Source: an uncultured Flavobacteriaceae bacterium (GTDB lineage Bacteria > Bacteroidota > Bacteroidia > Flavobacteriales > Flavobacteriaceae). Taken from it: 64,000 nucleotides of DNA. Location: assembly GCA_947487895.1 (NCBI GenBank), contig CANKYF010000013.1, positions 62,001 through 126,000 of the forward strand, written 5' to 3'. A program made the position numbers and the translations under genes. Shown in pieces: positions 8,089 to 15,849 of the stretch (the first letter of the stretch is position 1; the number at the start of each line of letters is the position of its first letter). The notes beneath the pieces are model-generated. The model worked only from the letters and a program-made list of their open reading frames with translations. It searched no databases and had not been told where the DNA came from.

Positions 8089-9141
8089 ATGATACCAATT
8101 TCAAAAAATAGAATAAAAGAGACTATTATTTCGGAAACCGAATATGATTATGTTAGATTGAGTGCTAATGAAAACCCTTTAGGACCTTCTAATAAAGTAA
8201 GGAAGGCAATGGTTGAGGCTTTTGATAAGTTATGCAGATACCCCTATGAAGAAACGGAAGCTTTAGCACATCTTATTGCTAAAAAAGAAGGGGTTTCTAG
8301 AGCACATATTGTTATTGCAGTTGGTTCTTCTGAAGCACTAAATGCAACGGGATTAACGTATGGTATAAATGGAGGAGAAATTATAACAGCTGATCCTGTT
8401 TATGATTTTTTAATGACTTATGCGAACCGATTTGGGGCGTTTATTAATAAAGTGCCATTAACCAAAGAGCTAAGTCATGATTTAAAAGAGATGAAACGTA
8501 GAATTACAAGCAGAACATCTCTAGTTTTTGTTTGTAATCCTAATAATCCAACAGGAGACCTTATTCCTAAGGATACATTGCTAGACTTTTGTAATTCGGT
8601 TTCTAAAAACACCGTTGTTTTTGTAGATGAAGCTTATTGCGATTATATTACTGAGCCAAACTATCCTTCAATGATAGAATTGGTTAAACAAGAAAAAAAT
8701 ATAATTGTTTCTAAATCTTTTTCAAAAGTATATGCCATGGCAGGGTTACGGATGGGGTATTTGGTAGCCAGACCCGATATTGCAGCTCGTATAAGAAAAA
8801 ATATCATGGCACGCCCTAACATGATGGCTATTGTAGCTGTAAAGGCTTCTTATGAGGATGATGATTTTTATCAAATGAGTTTGAGTAAAAATATGGAAGC
8901 TAAGCAATATGTTTATAATTTGCTGGATGGTTTAAATCTGCAATATATACCATCGCATACAAATTTTGTTTTCTTTAAATCAGATAGAGATATTAATCAA
9001 CTTCGTACTCAAATGCGTGCAAAAGGAGTTGCTATTGGTCGTCCTTTCGCTCCCTATTACCAGTGGTGTAGAATTAGTATGGGAACTATGGAGGATATGA
9101 TGAAATTTGGCAATGCTTTAAGAGAAGTAATTACTAATTAA
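8089..9141 (+). CDS. HisC-like PLP aminotransferase (class I/II)
   Basis: A 350-residue fold-type I PLP enzyme closest in pattern to histidinol-phosphate and aromatic aminotransferases. It has LSANENPLGPS at residues 24-34, CNPNNPTGD near 151, DEAYCDY near 182, SKSFSKVYAMAGLRMGY with the PLP lysine at Lys213, and a C-terminal WCRISMGTMEDM block with the carboxylate-binding arginine. There are no other his genes nearby, so histidine biosynthesis is unlikely; deamination of an amino-acid-like intermediate in the island is more probable. It is the last gene of the rightward operon, and its stop is 2 bp from the stop of the convergent gene. Confidence 0.85.
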   Translation: MIPISKNRIKETIISETEYDYVRLSANENPLGPSNKVRKAMVEAFDKLCRYPYEETEALAHLIAKKEGVSRAHIVIAVGSSEALNATGLTYGINGGEIITADPVYDFLMTYANRFGAFINKVPLTKELSHDLKEMKRRITSRTSLVFVCNPNNPTGDLIPKDTLLDFCNSVSKNTVVFVDEAYCDYITEPNYPSMIELVKQEKNIIVSKSFSKVYAMAGLRMGYLVARPDIAARIRKNIMARPNMMAIVAVKASYEDDDFYQMSLSKNMEAKQYVYNLLDGLNLQYIPSHTNFVFFKSDRDINQLRTQMRAKGVAIGRPFAPYYQWCRISMGTMEDMMKFGNALREVITN

Positions 9142-9143
9142 GC

Positions 9144-10349
9144 TTATTTTTTACTACTTTGATTAAGGGGTGTTTTTGTGGTGCAAATCCATAATTGGTC
9201 TCCTACACTTTTATCATTAGAATTAAAACCACCAATAACAATACTATTTTGAGGTATAGAATACGCTACACGACCAAATTGAGCGCCTTCTTTTTCAATG
9301 TATTGCGAAGTGATTGTGTCTCCAGTATTTGAAAACTGTACTAATAAAGCATCAAAACTGGTTTTACCATTTTTACCAGAGCCAATAGCTACAAAAGTAT
9401 CATCAGGCATTTTTTCAACAGCCATAAGATTATTAAATCCAGGTGCTTTTAATGTTTTATTCCAGATAATTTCACCTTCAGTTGATGCCATGCCTACCCA
9501 AGCGTCAAATTCGCTACCGTCAATATTTCGGGTATATCCCACTAAGGCTAATTGGTGGTCTGAAGCTAGTGCAATACCACGTAGAGCACCTGCATTTTCA
9601 AATTTAGGCTTTTTAGACCATATAGTATTTCCAGAGGAGTCAAATTTCACCATTAAAGGGCTGTCATAAAAACCACTACTTTTTCGTTTCTTTTCAATAT
9701 ATCCAATTGCTACAAAGCTTCCATCAGGGAGTACGGTGCAATCGGTAAAACGGTCTTTACCAGAGTTACCTATATGGTGCTGCCATAATACATCCAGGTT
9801 ATTAGATAGTTTCCCCGCCCATGCTTGTCGGTCTCCGTTAGGTTTTAAAGCGCTTTCTCCAACAAATACAAAACCTCCATCGGGGCTAGGGCGCATTATT
9901 TCAATAATATCAATACCTGCGTTTCCAAATTTACGTTTGTTCAAAATAGTACCCTTTTGGTCAATTGTAATTAAAGCCACTTGTCCAGGGTCGTTTTCAG
10001 CAGGAAATTCTTCTACTACAATAAGAAAATCATTGTTTTCAGTCTTGAAAATATTTGTGATTCGGTTTCTGCCTGCTATAGTACTTATGGTTTTTTCCCA
10101 TCTTTTAGTACCTCGCGAATCTATATTTAAAAGATATCCTTCGCCTACATGATTTTTTGAGGTTTGGTTTATCCATCCAGTTAGTAAATAGCCACCATCT
10201 TCTAAAACTAATACATTTCTAAGACCATCTTTACCTTGTGTGCCGTAACTTTTGTCTATAAGGTTTAGGGTGTTAGTTTGAGCGTAGCTAATAATGCTCC
10301 AACAAAAAAGGATACTGATTTTACATAAGGATATATGGTTATTCTTCAT
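9144..10349 (-). CDS. Secreted beta-propeller-like repeat protein
   Basis: A 401-residue exported protein with a signal peptide ending near SYAQ (residue 23). It consists of about six repeats of roughly 50-55 residues, each with a DGGY/DGSF-(V/L)xxG turn followed by an AW/W-xx-(L/I)-xx-G unit (for example DGGYLLTGW, DGGFVFVGES, DGSFVAIGY). This is the layout of beta-propeller repeats of the WD-like/PQQ-like type. It is about as long as its paralog next door, and the two reading frames overlap by 11 bp. No sorting domain or lipobox is seen, so it is periplasmic or released. The role is unknown; ligand binding or a scaffold is likely. Confidence 0.6.
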   Translation of the reverse strand: MKNNHISLCKISILFCWSIISYAQTNTLNLIDKSYGTQGKDGLRNVLVLEDGGYLLTGWINQTSKNHVGEGYLLNIDSRGTKRWEKTISTIAGRNRITNIFKTENNDFLIVVEEFPAENDPGQVALITIDQKGTILNKRKFGNAGIDIIEIMRPSPDGGFVFVGESALKPNGDRQAWAGKLSNNLDVLWQHHIGNSGKDRFTDCTVLPDGSFVAIGYIEKKRKSSGFYDSPLMVKFDSSGNTIWSKKPKFENAGALRGIALASDHQLALVGYTRNIDGSEFDAWVGMASTEGEIIWNKTLKAPGFNNLMAVEKMPDDTFVAIGSGKNGKTSFDALLVQFSNTGDTITSQYIEKEGAQFGRVAYSIPQNSIVIGGFNSNDKSVGDQLWICTTKTPLNQSSKK

Positions 10350-11550
10350 CTTTTAAAAATTTATAGTTTAACCAGCTTTCCTCTATTTTTGGAATTTTTA
10401 AAAACCATAGTTGTTTTTCTTTGCGAGAAGGGCCACTTGTTCCAGTTAATATTAATGCGTCTTCATTGTAAAGTATAGCTCTAGCTTCTTGTTGTCCTAC
10501 TTTCGGATAGTTATACCCCTTAATGTTTGAACCATTTTCTGAGAAGTTAACTATTAGTGCGTCGTTTTGCGTTTCAGTATCAAAACAAACCCCAACTGCC
10601 GTAAATATGCTGTCTTTTTTGGAGATCACATCGTGTAAATAACTTGCTTTAGGAAGGTTTAAAGATGTACTCCAAGATAAATTACCTTTACTAGAAACAT
10701 TACCTATCCAGGCATTGAATGTTTTATTTTGCCTTGTAAATCCTGAGAATATAATATCTCCAGAATTGGTTGCAGTAATACCACGTATTGAAGCTGCATG
10801 ACTAATTTTAAAATTACAAGACCAAATTTCTTCACCTTGAGCATTTAATTTTACCAACAATGGAATTTGATGCTTATGCGAATTGTTTGCCCCTGGTGCG
10901 GTTGTATTTCCAGATACTACTATATCATTATTTGGAAGTACAATTACATCGGTAAGTCGGTCTCTACCTGCGGTACCTTTGCGCCATTCCCATTCTTTTT
11001 CAAAAGAAGGTGATAATTTAATTACCCAAGCATCTTTATTGTCGGATTTTAGGGAACTTTCCCCAGCCAAAATATAGCCTCCATCTGTGGTTACCTTAAT
11101 TTTATCAATTACATCAGAACCAGTGCCTCCTATTGGTGTTTTTTGAAGTATTTCTCCTGATCTTGACAGTTGAGTAAGTATGACTTGCCCAGGTTCATCT
11201 TCAGTATAAAATTCTTCAATAATGGCTAATAAATTACCATTGGGTTGTTGTACCAGTGCCGATACTTGGTTTCGCCCATTGGTTGTTAAAACTTTTTTCC
11301 AGTTTAAATTTCCGTTGTTTGATACTGAAGCTATTAAACCTTTACTATGTGAATGTATACCTTGCATATCGTGCCAACCTGCCAGAATATAGTTGCCGTC
11401 TACAGATTGAATCATAACTCGAGCTCCATCATTTCCAGAATTCCCAATAAGGATATCTGTTTTTTCAGATTGACTACTCATTATAGCAATGCAAGAGATG
11501 CTAAAAACCAAAAGAGTATAATGTTTTAAATATGTTGTTTTGAATTTCAT
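10339..11550 (-). CDS. Secreted beta-propeller-like repeat protein (paralog)
   Basis: A 403-residue paralog of the downstream gene, with an N-terminal hydrophobic signal segment at about residues 12-26. The same repeat pattern is present (for example GGYILAGES near residue 152 and NNDIVVSGN near 207), with conserved KDAWVIKLS and GRDRLTD units that match DRQAWAGKLS and GKDRFTD in the neighbour. The tandem pair overlaps by 11 bp, indicating coupled translation and perhaps a heterodimer. It belongs to the leftward unit that starts at operator B. No enzymatic motif is visible. Confidence 0.6.
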   Translation of the reverse strand: MKFKTTYLKHYTLLVFSISCIAIMSSQSEKTDILIGNSGNDGARVMIQSVDGNYILAGWHDMQGIHSHSKGLIASVSNNGNLNWKKVLTTNGRNQVSALVQQPNGNLLAIIEEFYTEDEPGQVILTQLSRSGEILQKTPIGGTGSDVIDKIKVTTDGGYILAGESSLKSDNKDAWVIKLSPSFEKEWEWRKGTAGRDRLTDVIVLPNNDIVVSGNTTAPGANNSHKHQIPLLVKLNAQGEEIWSCNFKISHAASIRGITATNSGDIIFSGFTRQNKTFNAWIGNVSSKGNLSWSTSLNLPKASYLHDVISKKDSIFTAVGVCFDTETQNDALIVNFSENGSNIKGYNYPKVGQQEARAILYNEDALILTGTSGPSRKEKQLWFLKIPKIEESWLNYKFLKDEE

Positions 11551-11567
11551 TGTATTGATTGTTACTA

Positions 11568-11981
11568 TTAAATACCTTCATCTATCGAAGATTTTCCAGC
11601 TCCATGAATTAAGAGAAAGATGCTCATTGCTAGCATAACAGATGCAGGCATAGTTTTGCTAATACCATGACCTGCTGAAACATGGTAAACAAATACAGCT
11701 ACCAAAAAGTAAATAACTTCAATGACAGCTGCAAACCTGACTTTCCAACCAATAACAATTAATATGTGAGCTATGAATAAACCATAAGAAGCAATGTATC
11801 CCATTAAAGTAGATGCAGGAATACCCATTTCGGCTAAACTTTCCCCAAACTTTTCAGCATTAGCTGGTAAATATACTTCAGCTTTAATCGCTAGAATGAG
11901 ATATAGAAGAAATATAATTCTGATAGGTATAGACGCATAGGCTTTATAGGAATCTAGTTTGTCAAGCGTTTTGAAAATCAT
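11568..11981 (-). CDS. DoxX family membrane protein
   Basis: A 137-residue inner-membrane protein with four predicted hydrophobic segments (about residues 18-36, 58-78, 80-97 and 106-125) and the small size usual for DoxX-like proteins. Members of this family are linked to quinone-dependent oxidation or to thiol and oxidative stress, but the role varies and is often unknown. It sits between VOC and beta-propeller genes with 12-18 bp spacing, so it is co-transcribed. It could connect the island's oxidation step to the respiratory chain; that is inference. Confidence 0.75.
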   Translation of the reverse strand: MIFKTLDKLDSYKAYASIPIRIIFLLYLILAIKAEVYLPANAEKFGESLAEMGIPASTLMGYIASYGLFIAHILIVIGWKVRFAAVIEVIYFLVAVFVYHVSAGHGISKTMPASVMLAMSIFLLIHGAGKSSIDEGI

Positions 11982-11992
11982 ATGTTTTACTA

Positions 11993-12580
11993 TTATAAAT
12001 TATCTAGTAATTTGTTAAACTCAACTATGTACCCATCTGGGTCGTAAAAAATAGCTACTTTGGCCTTTATAGGATCACCACCATTGTATGAAGGGTACTT
12101 TACCAATCTAGGTTCTTTTATCATTTCTATTGTGGGTAACTTTTTTATCTCTTTTAGTCTGGCATCTTGGTCATTGCTATTGAATAATAAAATGGTGTTT
12201 TGAGCTGTAAAACCTTCTTTTCTTATAGGTTTAAGTGTTTTGTTAGTATTATCATAATCATATTCTATTAAACCAAGAACACCATTAAAATTACTGGTAG
12301 CTTTTAAAAAGACTAAACGTACTATTTGGTCTCTGTCTTCTTTTGGGTGAGGTCTAGTAAGTTTATTGTCATAAATAATTTTCATGCCCATAATATCTTT
12401 GTAGAGTGCTAAAGATTTTTCAATATCTCTAACAATAAGTGTGGTTCTTCGAAAGATTAAAGGAAAATCTTTAGGTTGTGTAATTTTCTTTTCATCATGG
12501 GTATCATCAGTTTGCCCAATGCATGTGTATGAACCCAAAAGGACTATTGAAGTTACTATAAAAAGAATGACTGTTTTCAT
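11993..12580 (-). CDS. Exported VOC protein
   Basis: A 195-residue VOC-fold protein with an N-terminal export signal (core at about residues 3-17; a cysteine follows in SYTCIG but the lipobox is not canonical). The VOC domain starts at TTLIVRDIEKSLALYKDIMGM near residue 49 and ends with FYDPDGYIVEFNK. Charged insertions, for example around HPKEDRDQIVRLVFLK, distinguish it from the two short paralogs at 3411 and 12585. It lies 4 bp from the upstream VOC gene. A second exported VOC in the same regulon supports a periplasmic step. Confidence 0.78.
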   Translation of the reverse strand: MKTVILFIVTSIVLLGSYTCIGQTDDTHDEKKITQPKDFPLIFRRTTLIVRDIEKSLALYKDIMGMKIIYDNKLTRPHPKEDRDQIVRLVFLKATSNFNGVLGLIEYDYDNTNKTLKPIRKEGFTAQNTILLFNSNDQDARLKEIKKLPTIEMIKEPRLVKYPSYNGGDPIKAKVAIFYDPDGYIVEFNKLLDNL

Positions 12581-12584
12581 AATA

Positions 12585-13019
12585 CTATTTTTCTATTAAT
12601 TGATAAAGAACAATTAAGTGACCATCATAATCAACAAAGGCTTGCTCAATGAATGTGGCATATTCGTTTTCATCTGTTTTTATAGCAGTAGTTTGTAATC
12701 CAAGTGTTTTGATTTTTGTAATCACATCATCTAAATCATCTACTTTTATAACCGATGCACTCATATGAATGCCATTATGTTTTGGTAACTCAACGCCTTT
12801 TACCTCGGTTAAACCAAAAGTGCGTTCTTGTGTAGGGCTATCTAAGGTTGCAAAATTCAAATCTGCTTCATTTGGAATATTAAAAACAGGATAAGAAAAT
12901 GAATCTTTTTCTGAGGGTTGAATGTAGTTAATAGTAAATCCTAAAATATCTCTGTAAATTTTTAGTGAGCGTTCTAAATCTGATACGCAAAGTGTAATCC
13001 TTTTGTATAATACTGACAT
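12585..13019 (-). CDS. Single-domain VOC protein
   Basis: A cytosolic VOC-fold protein of about 144 residues. I place the start at the ATG whose complement ends at 13019 (MSVLYKRITLCVSDLERSLK): it begins directly at the first VOC strand, and the longer frame to 13073 would run into the upstream nitrilase-like gene. It is a close paralog of the secreted protein at 3411-3941. The first strand carries no histidine, so the usual metal-binding pattern of methylmalonyl-CoA epimerase is absent. It is part of the leftward unit from operator B. Confidence 0.78.
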   Translation of the reverse strand: MSVLYKRITLCVSDLERSLKIYRDILGFTINYIQPSEKDSFSYPVFNIPNEADLNFATLDSPTQERTFGLTEVKGVELPKHNGIHMSASVIKVDDLDDVITKIKTLGLQTTAIKTDENEYATFIEQAFVDYDGHLIVLYQLIEK

Positions 13020-13035
13020 GTTCAAATAATTTATA

Positions 13036-14178
13036 TTAGTTTGCTTTTTTAGGAGGATTGTATCTACTAACACTATCCATAAGAGTTTTCATTTCTGCTC
13101 CAGTTTTTGGTAGAGACTCTTTTTTCATATTTAAATGATTTATCGGAATTTCTTGTTTGTATTGTTCAAAAACAGGTTTAGTCATTTCTAAAGCATAATT
13201 AGGTATGGTTCTATCTTTTCTAAATGAAGCAATTGGTATTTTGGCTCCAACAATGCCATCATCTTCTTTACTTGGATGTTTAGCAAGTATATCTCCATTT
13301 GGTCCTACAATTACAGATTCTCCAGCGTTATAACCCGTGCTAACTGGTAATGTGAAATTTGCCATAGCGGAGTAAAAATCATTACTCCAAGCGGTAAAGA
13401 CCACATCTTCTTCAGCAAATAAAGTGGCTGTTCTAAGCATAATTTCGGTGCCTCGCATTGCAAAAGCTGCATAAATAAAAGGATCAAATTGTACGGTGCT
13501 TACCGCAATATTTCCAAATTCTGTTCTAAGCACAGGAAACTCTTCTTCAATACCATACTTTTCTCTGTAGGCATCTCTAACAGCTTCAATAGTAGTAGTG
13601 GTAATCTCTCTGTCTTTATAAATGCGCTTTATGTTTCTAGATTTCCAGAATGTTTTAGCAATATTTCCATCTCTTCCTATTACGGTATTAATACTCAAAA
13701 TATGATCTGGCCAATTATTGTCGCGTACATAACTACCAAAAACAACGTAACAATCACAAGATTTAGCAATATTTCCAATACGTTTAGTTTCAGGACCTGG
13801 AACCTCAATTGTAAATGGTAATTTTTCTTGTCTTGTTCCTGAAGAGTACCCTGTTAAAGGGAATTCATGAAATAAAATGATATCAGGTTTATCCCCTTCA
13901 TTTTGAGCTTGGAAAGCCATTTGTTCCATGTATTTAAGATTCTCGTCAAGACCTTGTTCAATTGAAGGAAAACTAGAAAGAGATTTTACTCTGGTTTGCA
14001 TTACTTTTAAAACAATGGTGTCTTTTTCAAGCGGAACTTTTTCATAAGCACCATCAGATGCAACAAGTATTTTTTTATCTGAATTGGGCTCGATTTCTAT
14101 TTTTTCTTGTGTTGTTTTATTGCAAGATGAATAGAAAAGAATTAAAAATATGCTTAATAATGGCTTGAACGCTTTCAT
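13036..14178 (-). CDS. Nitrilase-superfamily lipoprotein lacking catalytic Cys
   Basis: A 380-residue carbon-nitrogen hydrolase fold protein with a lipoprotein-type N-terminus (hydrophobic residues 8-17, Cys19). The first member of the Glu-Lys-Cys triad is visible as Glu105 in FHEFPLTG, and a lysine is available at Lys176 or Lys179 in KTFWKSRNIKR. The nucleophile strand, normally an (I/L)CY(D/E) or (I/L)CHE segment, reads AVSTVQFDPF here, so Gln230 stands at the cysteine position. The following FAMRGTEIMLRTATL segment aligns well with the family, so this is substitution rather than a frame error. It is probably a non-hydrolytic binding protein or an enzyme with altered chemistry. Membrane anchoring is also unusual for the superfamily. 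Confidence 0.8.
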   Translation of the reverse strand: MKAFKPLLSIFLILFYSSCNKTTQEKIEIEPNSDKKILVASDGAYEKVPLEKDTIVLKVMQTRVKSLSSFPSIEQGLDENLKYMEQMAFQAQNEGDKPDIILFHEFPLTGYSSGTRQEKLPFTIEVPGPETKRIGNIAKSCDCYVVFGSYVRDNNWPDHILSINTVIGRDGNIAKTFWKSRNIKRIYKDREITTTTIEAVRDAYREKYGIEEEFPVLRTEFGNIAVSTVQFDPFIYAAFAMRGTEIMLRTATLFAEEDVVFTAWSNDFYSAMANFTLPVSTGYNAGESVIVGPNGDILAKHPSKEDDGIVGAKIPIASFRKDRTIPNYALEMTKPVFEQYKQEIPINHLNMKKESLPKTGAEMKTLMDSVSRYNPPKKAN

Positions 14179-14188
14179 AAGAAATCTT

Positions 14189-15178
14189 TTAAATTAATTG
14201 TATAAATTCAATCCAGACACCATCTGGAGAAAGCACAGAGAATATTTTAACTTGCCCGTAAGGTTCAATAGTTAAAGTGTGTACTTTACTATTTAATATT
14301 ACACCTTTTTTAATGAGTTCAGATGCGTAAGCATCAGCATTTCTAACGGGAAATCTATACATTAAAATACCAAGGTTAGGTGGTTTTGCTAAAGCAGAAC
14401 AGTCTTTACCTTTTAACTCAATGGTTTCAAGTAACTCTAAAGAACCGTCATTCTCACCATTGGGGTGAATAATACAAACGGGTACAGTAATATCTCCATT
14501 AATATTAGGAGGAACACCAATTACATTTGATCCATGGCTTCTATCTGTACCTTCAGTTTCATAATAAAGTTTAAAGCCTAGTTTGTTTATAAAAAAATCA
14601 AGTGTTGTTTTATAATCTCTACAAATAGTAGTGGAGTTAAATATTCTACTTACCTTTTTAAACTCAAAACCTTCTAATGGAGGATTAAAACGTTGCATCA
14701 TAGCAATGGTAATTCCGTCGGGTCCTTTAACAAGAACTTCAGAAACATCAAACTTACCAAAAGTAAAACGTTTAGGGTCTGTGTATCCGTTCCAGCCTTC
14801 CTTTTGGAGTTTTTTGTACATGCTATTAATATCTTTTACACGCACATTTATGTCAAAAATACCTCCGGAATCCCAAATTTGAGTGCCAGAACGTATCTGT
14901 TCTTGCTCAACATTTTTAAAAGAAACCAAACGCAAAACACCTAAATTATCTTCTGGATTAACTAAAAGAGCCTCTTTTATATTTACAGAAGTATTTAAAT
15001 GCCAAAGTTTTTTTAAATCATTTGTACCGTTGCCCTTGTAAACTATATTCCAGCCAAATAATTCTTTATAAAAAGTTACAGCTTTATCTAGGTTAGAAAC
15101 ACTAAAAATTACTTCTTGAAATCCTTTGATAGCAGGGTCTAGATTAGAAAATTTAAGATGGTGTTGTAAACTATTCAT
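14189..15178 (-). CDS. Two-domain VOC protein (paralog)
   Basis: A 329-residue cytosolic protein with two VOC modules: the first from EVIFSVSNLDKAVTFYKELFGW near residue 23, the second from STTICRDYKTTLDFFINKLGF near residue 180, ending in LSPDGVWIEFIQL. It is a paralog of the product at 1050-2009, sharing VEQExIRSG, WDxGGIxDINxRV, PPLE and a C-terminal TIEPYGQVKxFSVxSP-like block. It is the first gene of the leftward unit from operator B, as its paralog is first after operator A. The function is likely the same enzyme activity on a related substrate; ring cleavage is possible but unproven. Confidence 0.82.
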   Translation of the reverse strand: MNSLQHHLKFSNLDPAIKGFQEVIFSVSNLDKAVTFYKELFGWNIVYKGNGTNDLKKLWHLNTSVNIKEALLVNPEDNLGVLRLVSFKNVEQEQIRSGTQIWDSGGIFDINVRVKDINSMYKKLQKEGWNGYTDPKRFTFGKFDVSEVLVKGPDGITIAMMQRFNPPLEGFEFKKVSRIFNSTTICRDYKTTLDFFINKLGFKLYYETEGTDRSHGSNVIGVPPNINGDITVPVCIIHPNGENDGSLELLETIELKGKDCSALAKPPNLGILMYRFPVRNADAYASELIKKGVILNSKVHTLTIEPYGQVKIFSVLSPDGVWIEFIQLI

Positions 15179-15250
15179 ATATATTGTTTTAGCAAAAGAT
15201 TTTAAATTTGATTACTTTAACCTTTTGAGATCATAAAGTTAATAAAAATA

Positions 15251-15281
15251 GTTAACATTATAAATGATTAATATAATTAAC
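15251..15281. promoter_or_regulatory. Palindromic operator B in divergent promoter
   Basis: A 31-bp imperfect palindrome bounded by GTTAA and TTAAC, matching operator A over most of its length (TTAACATTAT, AATG, TTAAT and TTAACTA blocks in register). Reading leftwards, the 16-bp block ATGTTAACTATTTTTA (complement of 15243-15258) is identical to 1011-1026 at operator A and includes a TATTTTTA -7-like element for the VOC gene. Rightwards, TAATTTTA and TATATTTA (15282-15299) are candidates for the carboxylase operon. It probably co-regulates both divergent units with those at operator A. Confidence 0.7.
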
Positions 15282-15336
15282 TAATTTTAATTATATTTAC
15301 ACCATTAAAATAAAAGTTTGTTCAGAAGACATTACT

Positions 15337-15816
15337 ATGAATGATTATTTAATTAAAGTAAACGAAGAAGGGTTTCCTGTAAAAAGGAATGAGATTGAGG
15401 TTTTAGATATTATTAAAACTGGTAATTCAAACTATCATGTATTAAAATATAATAAAGCCTATAATATCGAATTACTCGAAGCTGATTTTTTAAACAAAAA
15501 GCTTAGTATTTCTGTAAATGGAAATATTTATGAAATAGAAATTGAAGATGAGTATGACCAACAAGTCAAAGAAATGGGCTTGTTAACAGTTACTTCTCAA
15601 AAGGTCAATTCTATTGAAGCACCAATGCCAGGGTTAATCATTGATATTATGGTAGAGGCAGGACAAGAAATAACAGAAGGCACACCGCTTTTAATCCTAT
15701 CTGCAATGAAAATGGAAAATATCATTTTAGCAGAAGGTGATGGTATTGTAAAATCTGTTAATGCAGAAAAAAATGAGGCTGTAGAGAAAGGGCAACTTAT
15801 TATTGAAATGGAATAG
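15337..15816 (+). CDS. Biotin carboxyl carrier protein of acyl-CoA carboxylase
   Basis: A 159-residue carrier protein. The C-terminal biotinyl domain (about residues 85-159) has the APMPGLI opening and the SAMKMEN biotinylation motif, with Lys125 as attachment site. The N-terminal half is typical of stand-alone carriers of Bacteroidetes propionyl/acetyl-CoA carboxylases. It is the first gene of the rightward operon from operator B, followed by the biotin carboxylase and carboxyltransferase. It shuttles carboxybiotin between those two subunits in the cytosol. Confidence 0.92.
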   Translation: MNDYLIKVNEEGFPVKRNEIEVLDIIKTGNSNYHVLKYNKAYNIELLEADFLNKKLSISVNGNIYEIEIEDEYDQQVKEMGLLTVTSQKVNSIEAPMPGLIIDIMVEAGQEITEGTPLLILSAMKMENIILAEGDGIVKSVNAEKNEAVEKGQLIIEME

Positions 15817-15849
15817 CTATTTCAATTTTTAAAAAATTATTAAATCAAA

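Noticed and set aside
8089-9141. Histidine biosynthesis hisC
   Set aside because: No other his gene is near, and the gene is inside the catabolic operon; only the fold family is safe.
12585-13019. Methylmalonyl-CoA epimerase
   Set aside because: It is VOC-fold and near the mutase genes, but lacks the histidine in the first strand and the usual epimerase end motif, and is closer to the secreted paralog at 3411.
13020-13073. Longer N-terminus for the VOC gene at 12585
   Set aside because: It would overlap the end of the nitrilase-like gene by 38 bp and adds polar residues before the first VOC strand.
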